From Litomosoides sigmodontis (Eukaryota > Nematoda > Chromadorea > Rhabditida > Onchocercidae): a DNA stretch of 64,000 bases. The notes under the pieces are model-generated. The model worked only from the letters and a program-made list of their open reading frames with translations, was not told the origin of the DNA and made no database searches. Of the stretch, positions 26,312 through 38,306 are shown piece after piece. A program made the position numbers and the translations under genes. The stretch lies in the NCBI GenBank assembly GCA_963070105.1, contig OY718806.1, positions 4,733,865-4,797,864 on the forward strand. Reading direction: 5' to 3'. The stretch's first letter is position 1, and every line of letters begins with the position of its first letter.

Positions 26312-27352
26312 TTATTAGATATGCTTGTGCATATAAGCTAGATTCTTTAAACTTTGACGGCTGGGCTCTGCTTCTTCATTTTGATCTCAAAATATCTCGC
26401 TGAGAATAATCCTCGGCCAATTTCGTCTTTGGTTAAAAAATCGGCTCTTTTTCCATCAATCCGTTTTGCATGACAGAACAGATTAAAAGCAATGGAAAGA
26501 GAGGCGTTTAATTCAATCCAGTTTTATAGAATTCCAGTTTTATATTGTTGCAACGGGTGTAAGCCTGCCGAATGTATTATAAAGCATCTCAGGTATATCG
26601 CCATTATCCATAATATTGTCATTGTTTTGTTTGAAATTCATCGCATTACTTTCGAATGCTCTAATTTTTTCGCAGTTCCTAATTTTGAAAAAGTTTAAAA
26701 GTTATTTGAGAATTTTAAATTTAAGATTCCATTGGTGTCTTACTAGCAAGAAACCCAATCGTGATCTTATTTTTTCAAATCGCTGTGAATCTTTTTCTTT
26801 AATTATTGCTTCATCCTGCCTTTGGACGCGTTATTTCGAGTTTTGTAATTTCCAGCTCAGTTTATCTCTGGAACAAAAGAAAATAGGAATTAGTTTTGGC
26901 AAGGTTAATTACTGTTTTTATGCTCAGGAGTACAGCAATTTCGAATTATTTAATTGCTATGTGTCCGATTATGCTGCGACCGTGCTGTGCTGTATGACCA
27001 ATAAGATTCTGATATATTTCTATGGCAGCATACGACTGTACTGTTTTTCATCAGTTATCAGCAACTCTATTCATATCCACTGCGCTACCGTCACTAGTTG
27101 TTCTTCGTTAATAGTCATGCCTTCTTTAGACCAAGTATTTGTCATTACAGTCTATAAGTGAGTAATACATCTTGAATCGTTATCATCTGTTTATTCTCTG
27201 ATTTCAACTTAATTGAATGTTTGACTTCCGATGTTTTATCTTTTAATGGTCGGATTTTGTTGTACTGCTCTATACATGGTAATGAGCATGAATATTTCAA
27301 AAGTTATGTTGGCGTACATCATTCTGCAATATCATGTGTTCGGACACTTCCG

Positions 27353-27384
27353 ATTTCAGATTTGCTACACAGCAAATCTGAAAT
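27353..27384. repeat. perfect 14-bp inverted repeat (hairpin)
   Basis: The arms at 27353-27366 and 27371-27384 are perfect reverse complements around a 4-base ACAC loop. A second small hairpin with 7-bp arms follows at 27417-27435. Confidence 0.9.
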
Positions 27385-30300
27385 GACGCTTATTTGACTT
27401 CGATTTTTGAACTTACTAGAGCTATTCCAGCTCTACCTTTATAGAGCCTGAATTCATTGCGTCCGCTACAGTACCATTTTATCAAGATATTCGTATTATT
27501 TTAAGCATTTTATTTAATGTTTCCCTTAATTCAGAAGAGAAGGAGAAAGAGCAAGGACAAAGTGTGTGCAACATACGTTGATGTGACTGTGTTGAAATTG
27601 AACTTTTACTGACAATATGATCACGTACATGCTTACCGTCACTAAAGCAATTAAGATCGCCTTCAATGACAACATATGTTTGTAATGATAATATTTATAA
27701 TGAAAAATTACCACATGGTTTGGGCAAAGGTCTCGTGTGCAAGCACAATGGAATAATAAAGCATTTCGGGAGAAAAATCTGAACAAATTTGGCTGCTTCC
27801 ATGGTTTTTTTTACTGCAACCACTGAATACAGGAGGCCACAGATGTGTAACTCCTATATCCTCTGGTTTATCCTATTGAGCTTTCATCAAAGTCAAAAAC
27901 AGATTCAGCAGGCATTCAAGCACTTGCAACAAACACGTTTATTAACCGAAATAATGGGAAGGCTAACGTGAAGGAAATTTTTTGCTTTAGAAACACAAAA
28001 GGATGTTTTCAAAATAAATGTTTGCCTAGGGTTTACTAAATAGTTGCACTGGTCAAGTGACTCGTCCAAAGCCAAGAAGGTTATACTGACCTGAACTTCG
28101 TGGTATAAGAATATTGAATTGACTTGATAATAAGAATTGCTGATGGTGAAACAAAACAGATATTGCAAAAGTTTTGCAAGTAATAGCTTCTGCTGGCAAT
28201 TAATTGTTTGAGCTATTGTCTCTCTGAGCAAAACAAAAAGCAAGTAAAAAACAAACGAGAAAAGAAAAAAGTTAGAAAAAAAGAAGCGAAAAATCCAAAA
28301 GTGGAATGAAAACATTTCCATGTTTCTTTCAAGATTGCCAGATGCATTGAATGGAAAAAGCATGGGAAATGCTGTCGCAAACTAACCGTTATTAAGAATT
28401 CACCCAGCTTAATTCTACATCGAAAATGATGATTCTTAGATCTTGCTTTGATGCATACTGGATGTTAAAAATTAAAGCATCTTTTCATCGGCCGAGATAG
28501 CAGTTCACAGAGAATTAACCCGATTATATATGGCGGCATTACCCATGCTCTTTCTTAAGTTATCATACATTTGAGTGTACCAGTAATTTTTAGTTATTGT
28601 CTAAGGAATGTCAGCTAACGCGAAATGTTAGTCAGTCAGGCTGCCTAATGATTTTACAGTGCAACACGATTGTCCATCACAAGAATAACTCAATTCATAG
28701 GTCTGTGTCTTACATCATCCGCCATCCATTACTCTCAGAGGATTTGGATTGTAGTTCCAGAAAAACAACTTGCAGTACTGCTAAGTGTAAGCAGCGTTGT
28801 GAGATGAATCGTCAGTCTGGATATGTATGGAAGAAGCATTGAAAAAAACTTCAATATTGAAGTGAAAAAAGCGACAAAAATAGTGCCTGCCATTAGCAAT
28901 GTGCATATCGATAGCATCGGTCAGAAGCTCAAAGAAAAACTGAACGATAGAGCAAACATTTGGCTCACATCTGCATTGAAAGATGTGCAAGCTTAAATGA
29001 ATGTTTGGTTCTAAGAACCGCACAAATGCTGATTTCGCATTAATAGGAAACGTAATAATCAGCAAACGGAAATCTGGTTTTTTGGAGCATTTCACTTGAA
29101 GTTATTTTCCCTAACACTTGTATAATTGCTGAAAATGACAGCCAACAAGTTTCCATTTTGCAGAATTATTATTAATTATATTCTCAAAAGGTAGAATGAG
29201 AAGAATTGTCGTAACGAGCAAATTGTGCATCGCACAATGAGAGGAATACGTACATCGCTTTCAAGCCATTTTTCTGCGACATCATAGAGGGAAAATGAAG
29301 TTTGAGTTTTTCAGTAAGAATTAAGTTTTATACTGTGAGAAAAACATGATAAAAAAAAGATACAGGCATTTCTTCAAGGATATGAAAGGTGTTGCCATCA
29401 AGTTTTCCAATTCATATTTTTTTTACATGAAAGTTTTAGAAAGCCCAATCTTTCCCAGTGCATTGCTACGACGGATTTGAAGTTCCTCAATAAGACTCAG
29501 ACATTCCACTCTTTCTATGTCGCTTTTTCAAAAAAATAATCTAATTGTTTTATATAAATCAGGTATAATGATAACGGAAGATAATTACAATTCTCAACTC
29601 GGAGCTTAACTTTCATTAACTTTCAGCGACGGCCCACTACTGATTAAACGTTCTAAAAGAGGGTAGATTTTGCTATATAACTTGGAATTTTCCAGTTGCC
29701 GATGAATATCATTTCTTTAGGAAGGTAATCATTGTTTAAAATTTCCTAGGAATGATATTCTTCATGAAACACCTTCATCTCTTCCTAAACTCTTCATTTA
29801 ACGCGACCACTCAATTTGCGCGATCGAATTCAATCCTCAACGCATTTAACTGATACTCGTTATAATAGCAAACGAACGACGCTGGAAATGTTATCCTTAT
29901 CTGGATGTGAGTGGAAACGTATTGTTGCAAATATCGTTTCCCAAAAAAACTGAGCAGAATGGAGTGAAAAAATAGTACTGCTTTTTTTTTCGTAAATTTC
30001 AATTCATCTCCAAAAACCTTGCGGTGTTGCATTCGCTTCATGGCTCTTCTGGTTAAGTTTGCATTAGCCGAGTTAGTATTTGAGAACACACATGAAAATT
30101 ATCGTTTACATCAATAAAATGTCCGCATCCGTCAATGTATTTAATTGCTGCAGCGAACAACTTTGGTGGTCCGCATAATCAACGCAGCTCTTTGCTACAG
30201 GCCACACACGACGCTTTCGCTGTATGTTTGCTGGAGAATGAAGTTTCGCACCACACATGTGCTGCAACCATGCCGCAACTGTGTGCAAAAGGAGAGGATT

Positions 30301-30794
30301 ACTTGCTGCCTCGAAACTGTCCTCCGTGCAGCACAGATCGCGACGGAGCTCGGGCTCAGATCTAATCGTGTCACTTACAAGATATATCTTTCATCTACAT
30401 TTCCTACATAACCTTGAGCTTCAAAGTAACTGCATCTGCCTTTTTTTAATTTAGAAAATTTTTTAATTTTTTGAAATTTTGAAATAAATTGCAAAAATAA
30501 ACTTTACCAGATCTTCTGTTTATTCATAGTGCTTTACAAGTATTTCTACCCAATCACTGCACATTCAATATTGCTTTTTATATAGCTATTTTCTACCACA
30601 GCAGCTTAAGATAATTACTCAGCGTCGAAACAGCTGTAATTTAAAAATTTACGAAACTGAAAGATTTCTAACTCAAATATTCATTAAAACCGGATATTAC
30701 CTAGCAACATCGTACCTGATTACGTTGGGCCCAATCGTGTAGCAATGCAACTCATTTTTATTCCGACCCACTTGTTAATATAATTGTATATAAT

Positions 30795-30802
30795 TGACGT
30801 CA
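30795..30802. promoter_or_regulatory. palindromic CRE-like site TGACGTCA
   Basis: A consensus cAMP-response element, within the longer palindrome AATTGACGTCAATT. The sequence TATAATTGACGT occurs twice, at about 30789-30800 and 30813-30824. It lies about 1.1 kb upstream of the acidic-protein gene. Binding by a CREB/ATF-type factor is inference from the motif only. Confidence 0.3.
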
Positions 30803-31924
30803 ATTATTTTTAATATAATTGACGTATATTGCCCCACTCAATTTTAATAGAATTCAGTAATACATTGGCGATTTCTTTGATACATCTGTAAAGATGCCGC
30901 GTAGTGGCCTGAAATTTTATGGTGCTAACTGCTTACTGTCTGTAACTAATCATATATCCCTAAACCCATTATTCTGCTTTCCAGACTTTTTGCATTGCAA
31001 TATATAAATAAAAATAAAGACTATAGATACTTATCAAACCAAAAAATCTATGGATATTCTATTAGCATAGGAAGTAAGTAATGGCATCAGAGAAAGAAGT
31101 AAGAAAATGCAACAAGTTGATATCTGTAATTTTATTAGGATGAAAGTAAGATAACACAAAACAGGTTGCACTAATCATTGTTCACAGGATGAAATTCCGG
31201 AACAACGCAAAATCGGAACAAGTCAAGAAAAAGTCAAGAACAAAATCGGAACAAAACGAAACAAGTCAAGGTATGACCATAAAATGGCGAGTGCTTGAAG
31301 AGCAAGGCTGATGAATGCAATACGTATGATTGGTACTGAAATGAAACATCAATCCTGCAAATAGCATTCAACACTGTCGCTCATATCCTTACTTTTTCTC
31401 CCTCTCCTTTTGTTAGGCACGTAAACCATCGATGTGCAACTGAAAACAATTCGTCCGTTTACTTACTAAATCCCGCTGAAGAATTGCATAAAAATGGTAG
31501 CAACTTCGATAAGCAGTCATAACCATCGACCGACAGCGTGCTTGAATGGCATGCATGCGCTCTGCGCTCCCTCGTTCACTTCACACAACTCATCCTGAAA
31601 CACTTCCCACACTCACGCAATCTGTGTGTTATAGAACATAACTGCATGCGTGCAAATCTTATCAGTTCATGCAAATTGCACATTTTGTTGACTTGGTGGC
31701 AAATTTGAATTACAAAAAGGCGCGCAAAAGGCTATGTTGCAGCGTGGTGTGTGATGCTAGCGATTTGGATTCCTCGGTTGTAGCATAAATCGATAAGTGA
31801 GAAGCTGGCGAGAACTTTCATTCATTTTTGCTGTCACGTGAAAGTGAGCGTAGAGTAGTGGTAACTGTATTTCACCTTTCAGAGAGAGTCAAACTGGTTG
31901 GAGAAAGGTGATATTAAGTTGAGG

Positions 31925-33842
31925 ATGTTCGAACAAGACGGTGGTCTTCTGGGCGAATATTGTAAGAATGTAAAGAATGTTGTTGACTTACTTCGATTTC
32001 GTCTGATGAAGGTTGTTCGCGATGAGCTGAATTCGTTCTACGATACAGTTACATATATTCTGGATGGTATAACGGCTCAGGTATCTTCATTAGATATTCA
32101 CAAGAGATGAATGAAGTTAGGGAGTCAAAATTGTGCAGAAATTACACTCACATTCCATTTTCATTAAGATTTGCAGTCACGTTGTAGGTTGGACTGATAA
32201 TTTCGATGAAATGGAGACGTGATTTACCTTCGTCATATAACACTTTTTTAATGAAATCTGAGAATTTCTTTTTGCATAAGCGATTCCATGCATCTACCGC
32301 TTTTAGTTTAGGAGGAGCATGTATCTCACAGTTCAAAATCATAATAACTATTGTTCATTGAATTTATGAGACGCTTGTTCCGAATGCAATGTTGGCAACC
32401 ATATAAGAATAACCAAATGAGATGAAACTTTTCCACTTCATCTTATGTGTTTTATTCAGCGCAGAAATTCTCTAGTTGTGAGACTTCTGTTATCGGATAT
32501 GAATTAAGCTTGACAACGAATACTCCTTAGTAGCTGTCATATTTTTATTACATTGAGATGTTTCACTCTTCACTAATTAATACGGAACATACAAAGCAAT
32601 GGTTCTAAAGTTGTACTCTGTTGCGGTTGATTTTTGTCTTCTGGTCAAAATCATGGTTCTATGAAACCAAGAAAGTGAATAACAGATATTCATAAGGAAG
32701 TCAAATAACACCTCCAAAGAAGCTTGCGGAAAAAGAACTCCCAGTGCTTCTATCAGAACCATATCCATTCTAACTTCCGCCTATCAATTTGGGTAGTGCG
32801 TATATCGTGATTAGATGCAGGAGGATCCCAAAAAAATATAATATAAATCTACACAAGTCAAGTTGAGGGCGGCTTCTTAATTAGTGTTATTTTCAATTTC
32901 AATTTGTTTGTGATTTGGCCTTTTTGTATGGATACAACCGAAAATTTGTGTTTCAAAAGATACTAGAAACTAACTTACCTCATGCTAAATTTTTCATTTA
33001 AAGATAGCCAATATTATGCATCGAACGATATTTGATGCAAATACCCTAACAAAAGTCACTACTCAACATACCGCATCTTGCAACAGCGAAGTATTTTATT
33101 CAAGCTACAGTAAGCATCAGCTCAAGTTTGAAAAAACGCACTGCTTGTTACCAAAATATATGACTGTTGTAGTGCATAAAATAGTGCGAGACACCGGTAA
33201 CGTGCAAGAACAATTAACAGGATATACAAAGACAGCAAAATGAATTTTGAAATAGATGTTAGAGATTTAGGAAAGCTTTGGTATATTCGATAAGGCTAAT
33301 TAACTTCTGTCGAATTAGTTTACTGTAATTACTTTACAGTAGTGTGATTTCTACATATTCAGCTACTTTAAATTTTCATATAACTTTTTATGATTAAAAA
33401 GTTTCTACAAACTTCCCTGAAAAACTGCTGATTTTAGCATCTTTTTCATGTATGAGGTATTCTACTAATCTGTAATTTGTCCAGTTTTCACTGTTAAATT
33501 TCAGTTAAAATAACTCTGTAATCTTTTGGTTTGTTCTTATTTCAGGATGAGGGATCCTTGATTACTACGTCACGCGAGGATATGACGGAAAGTGAGTCAG
33601 ACTCTGACGAGGAGGTGGGTGTTACAGCAACAGTGGTTACTGAGCAATGTGAAGAAATCGTGGTAGAAGAGCGAGGAAGCCGCAGTGAGAACTATCAAGT
33701 ATCGGTAAAGCCAGAACTGAGTTATGAAGAACCGGAACACTTCAGTAATCCGCAAAGTACTGAATTAATCGTTCATAAAATACTCTTAAATGCAACCAAG
33801 ATAGTCAACAACATGTTAGCGGATGCAGAAAGGAACAATTGA
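31925..33842 (+). CDS. unrecognised acidic protein
   Basis: Exon 31925-32080 (open back to an acceptor at 31881-31882) joins exon 33546-33842 in phase 0, giving about 150 residues from the ATG at 31925. The first exon encodes an amphipathic helical stretch (KNVKNVVDLLRFRLMKVV); the second starts with an acidic Ser/Asp/Glu run (ESESDSDEEV) and ends in a helical segment before the stop. Both splice sites are good: CAG|GTATCT and TTATTTCAG|GAT. An additional or alternative exon at about 33004-33243 is open in the same phase, starts after a TTTAAAG acceptor, and ends in its own stop. No family was recognised. An upstream coding exon joining at 31883 is possible. The acidic run could suggest a nuclear or adaptor protein, but that is a guess. 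Confidence 0.5.
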
Positions 33843-35128
33843 AAGTACGATTTTCCGCGACCACGTCTCCCAACGCGATTGCTCTTGCACCTGGAGCAAT
33901 GCAGTCACTCGGATTCGTTTGACTTGAGCACAACAATTATATACTCATTTTAACGCAAATTTTTCTCCATCGAATGATCACTTTTTAGCATAATTCAACC
34001 ACCTTTGATATCAGAAATCAGTTATCCTTCTCAAAACTAATCTTACTGATAGCTCAAAACCACTTCATTCAGAGCTCGTCTTCATTACCAATTTCTAATT
34101 ACGCCCATAATACAGTGTTTTCTGATTAGAAATTCATTAATCCATTGTTGATGTTATCCTTTAATTCAATTTGATTAGGAAAAACATAGCAGATTTTTAT
34201 TAATTCGGAAACAACGTTATCGAAAGCGTGGTTAAAAATCCATAACCAGTATGAAAGTATGAATGATCTTTAAAGTCGATAAACTAAGCCTTACAGGAAT
34301 GACCAATTTCTAAACCATTTTCGTCGAAAAAATTTGAGATCATGAACTTAAAGGACCCTACCTCCATAAATTATGAGCATTTTAATAATTAGAATACGTT
34401 AGAATGCAAATGAATTGCCGGGCATTTATTGGTAAAATCATCTGAAATGGTAAAGTACCATATATACTTCATTATTTCGCTTGCACTACATACTTTGCAA
34501 ATATTCCTTTTTGAAATGCCCTCGACAATTGATATTATCAGAATCTACTGGTTATACACTCCAAATTAAAAGCCCTTTGTTTCAGTAAAATATTGTGTAA
34601 TAGATCTGTTTCATGGATGAATGAATATATATGATAAACAGGTTCTCTGTAATGCACATGGTGGAACAGAAAAAAAGACGAGTGGAAAAAAATTACGGGG
34701 TGAGATGTACCTCATTACTGTTATGACAATTTCTGGAAAAATAATAACTTGATAACGTAAACACAAAGTATAAAAATTATAAACATATACTAATCACAGT
34801 AGTGAAATGATTTTTACAATGTTGAAGTTTGACACTCAGTAGTTTGGAAATGACAAAAGGAATATTAATAAAATTTAAACACTTGACGCAAAAAGCTGAA
34901 GGACATTATTCAATGAATAGAGTTCAACTCGATTTAGAAAACGAATATACTCACTACGGATCAGATAGATGAAAAAAATTTTTTTTGCCATGCACACGCA
35001 AAACAAACTTTACAGTTTAGTTCACCTATCTGTTCATTAGTTTAGTTTACCTATCTGCTTGTGCCGATTACCACAATGACCCCTTCGGTGTATTCTAACG
35101 CAAAATATCTCATTCGGAGCTCTATTTC

Positions 35129-35178
35129 AACTATTCGAAAGAGAATTTTTCATGAAAGAGCTTTCATTTCGAATAGTT
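35129..35178. repeat. nested inverted repeat
   Basis: The outer arms AACTATTCGAAA (35129-35140) and TTTCGAATAGTT (35167-35178) are perfect complements. An inner palindrome ATGAAAG-AG-CTTTCAT lies between them. Confidence 0.85.
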
Positions 35179-35356
35179 CTCACAGAACGGACCGTTTTAA
35201 CATAAATAAATGTGGAAGTGAAGAATCAGAATAACTAAAACTACCGTGAAACTTGAGAGATGCTCCCAGCTTCGTTTGATCTGTAAAAGTTATCATTATT
35301 CTGGAAATCTATACAAAAAGAACACAGAGCGCAACTTTGAATGCAGAAATGTATTC

Positions 35357-35362
35357 TTTATT
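35357..35362 (-). terminator. poly(A) signal of the CDC50/TMEM30 gene
   Basis: AATAAA on the - strand lies 67 bases after the stop codon of the CDC50 gene, a normal distance for a nematode 3' end. Confidence 0.6.
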
Positions 35363-35428
35363 CACGAAAATGAAGGTGCAAACTCTGAGTGCCACGTACA
35401 AAAAGTTCCCACAAAGGTGATAAAAAAC

Positions 35429-38306
35429 TTACGATGTGCCGAATTTCAGATGTACTAACATGAAAATGGCACCGAACACGATACAAACGCCACTAACGAC
35501 AATGTATGCAATACCCAAAAATGCATTTTTACCACCTGCCCAAGACGTTGTACTTATTATAAAATATTTTCGACCACCAAACAATGTTACTGGGTAATCT
35601 GAAATACATTTCTCTATTGCAACACGAAGAAAGGTAAGAGACTAGATATCTGACAGAGTAATGAACACAAAAGAACACAAACACGCGCTGGTACTGATAA
35701 TTCGAACAAAATCGAAACATTACAAGGATTTTTTTAATATACGTGTTTTACAAAATCTACGTAAAGAGCTCAGGTATAACAACAAAATAGGAAGATGCTC
35801 AAACTGTCAATCTTCGAAATACATCCAGCCAATGCACTGTATGCTTTTCAACAACGGAATTACAAAACTCTTGTAAAATAGGAAAAAATAGGCTTAGACA
35901 AAACTCATTAGCATGTTGCTTGATTTCAATAACTTCACAGCTTATGCTTGAAATGAAACGTATATTACAATATCGTATTTTCAGATTCTATTGACAAAAT
36001 TTTCCATATAGAAAATAACTTACTATTCTGGATCACGAGATTGTATGTTCCAGCGGGCAAGCCATCTTTGTATAATGGGTCCTTGTGACGAACTAGAATA
36101 CGATATAATTTCCTAAAATTAGGTAAAGCTGCTGTCCTCATCCACACGATAAAGTCGGTATTCAAAAATCCATTATTGTCGGCATTCTCTGGATCTAATT
36201 CATATATCTCCCTTTGCCAATTAGGAGGTTTCACAGTTTCCTGAAAACATAAATTCATGAAGAAATTATATTACGAATCACGAAGAGAGCCTAAAATTTA
36301 AATGGTGAAACATGAACATACAGTCGAGGAGCTCTGCAAAAACTCTACATTTTTTAATTTGCTCAGGCTTAGCTTTTTTACCACAATCAGTACTTTTTCA
36401 AAAAAATCTACCATAAAAGCCTGTTTAAGGTCCTTTCCAGGGGGATTCCTATATCTTCTGCTCTTATCAATCGACCAAACAACACCTTTATATGTCCAAG
36501 GTACTGAATCATTGCTACCACCGTGATACAACGTGAATGAATCTGAAATTTTGGAGATGGACCCAAAAAAATCGAAATAATTTATACAAGGAAAGCAGTA
36601 AAATGTAAGAACTATTTCACTAACCATTAAACATGGAATTCGCAACCGCACCACAAGGAGCAATAGTTTTCCAGCCTGACGATGTGTTCAAATATGCATA
36701 TGGCTCACAGTCGCCCACATTCTGAAACCTTTTGAACTTTTCAAGCCTGCAAGCAATTCTGAAAGAACTACATTAATTCGGTACTTTCTTCATCTCATGC
36801 TTAAAACTGCAAAAAATAACTGCCTTAAGATCGCCCAAAAGCTGGCTATCACTGCGACTTTTCATATACCGTCGATGGTTTTGAAAATAATTGTCCAGTG
36901 CATAATAAAAGTAAACAACACCCTGGAATTAATTATCGAATACATAAACACTTTAATCAATCAATCCAGTCACAGTCAAAACAATTACCAAAGTAGGTAA
37001 TGGAAAAAATTCGAAACCTGGAAATCGCTATCCAATTTAATCACAAATTCACAAGTTTTGTGTGAAGGTACACTACATGTTGTATAATCCGTGATCGACT
37101 CTTTCACTGTAATAATGCTAATTTAAATAATAGGGTACTTTAGGTTGTACATAAATTATAAAACAATCGTTGCATCTGAGGATAATAAAACTATAAACCA
37201 GCGATTATTTCCTTTTCGGATTTATGACACTTATGTTTCCTAGAAAATAAAAACAACCGAAAAGAGATCCGTCCACAATAAATCACAGCATATCCTAACA
37301 AAACCAAATCAAGACAATTTCTTGCCTCCTTGACTTGCTAAAAATAAAGCAACACCAATAGGTAGAAAAACAACGCCAATCCCAAAGACTGTTGGTATAA
37401 CTGTTGACGCAGTTAGTATCGGTTGCCATGCAGGTAATTTTTGTTGACGAAGTTTTGTATCTGCAATTTGTTTCATTAAAACTCAAATCAGAACCAGTAG
37501 GGAATTAAAAAGAGAGTTAATTAACTTACCAGATAAATTTGATTCTTCAAACTGAGGTTTTTTTTTTTGAAAACATAATAAAGTGAAATGTAACCGAAAC
37601 CGACGTCAACAATACAGTGTACTGAGCTGAACAAATAATTCCTTCCCCCAACATGCACTGTCAACTTGTTGGAATACAGCAACAATACTTCCCCTCTAGT
37701 AAGTAGAACTAACTGTACAGCACTCACAGTACAATCACAGTACTGCTTTCATACTCAAAAAGCCTATATTCTGACATAACATTAAAACATCATTCCTCTG
37801 AAGTTTTACATTTCAAGATCAAAAAATTATTGCTTGCAAAAAAGTTCCTAATAAAGCGTTCTACTGAAAATCCCAGTCTAGAAAAGCAGTAGTGTGTTAC
37901 AAAAATTCTACTTTATGAAAAAGGGATTGCAATGAAACATCAAAAGATAACCAAGACTTTTACATACACTTTAACTCAGCGAATCATTGGGTATAGAAAA
38001 AACATCCATCCTTTGCTTACTGTCAAAATTTTGTGTATTATTTTCAGCTGTTTAACAAATTTATACTAACAACACGATGAATTGATTGAAAGAAAGCGCA
38101 AAAAAACTTCGTTAGCGAAACTAAATGAGCTCAGTTAACCAGCAATTAAAAAAAAACTGAATTCGAAGTGCAGGAGAAAACTAACCACGAGGTTTGTTAC
38201 GCCTCGATACACCGGTCGGTTCAATGCTGACAGCAGGAATTGAAAGCTGCTGAATTTCTTGAAATGGGGAGCATAACGCGGTGAGAGCTTGCGGAGTGGA
38301 TGCCAT
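35429..38306 (-). CDS. chat-1: CDC50/TMEM30 family P4-ATPase (lipid flippase) beta subunit
   Basis: Eight exons, written 5' to 3': 38306-38186, 37460-37335, 37106-37018, 36922-36821, 36721-36625, 36542-36412, 36240-36024 and 35598-35429. Phases are consistent and the product is 350 residues, close to the roughly 360 of the family. CDC50 proteins are required for P4-ATPases to leave the ER and to flip phosphatidylserine or phosphatidylethanolamine. Visible marks: LPAWQP before the first transmembrane helix; the paired ectodomain Cys, including CEPY and [40 protein letters not shown]; and [12 protein letters not shown] in the second helix. The order is cytosolic N terminus, helix, large ectodomain, helix, short tail. 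The fourth donor is ambiguous: GCA|GTTATT (used here) or a GC donor three bases earlier. Orthology to chat-1 rather than a paralogue is likely but not proven. Confidence 0.93.

Larger units (their letters stand above)
26312..31882. other. intergenic region, no confirmed gene
   Basis: The stretch separates the CUB/LDLa gene from the acidic-protein gene. It contains a 180-codon open frame with good flanking splice sites (about 26676-27158), two hairpins (27353-27384 and 27417-27435), a GC-richer island open in several frames on both strands (about 30106-30390), and a palindromic TGACGTCA (30795-30802). None is proven functional. Confidence 0.5.
33843..35428. other. intergenic between convergent genes
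   Basis: This holds the 3' flanks of the acidic-protein gene (+) and the CDC50 gene (-). It contains a nested inverted repeat at 35129-35178. No coding frame of note was seen. Confidence 0.6.

Noticed and set aside
27905..28363. 152-codon - strand frame with hydrophobic segments
   Set aside because: Phe/Leu-rich composition follows from T-rich DNA on that strand; no domain and no supporting splice sites.
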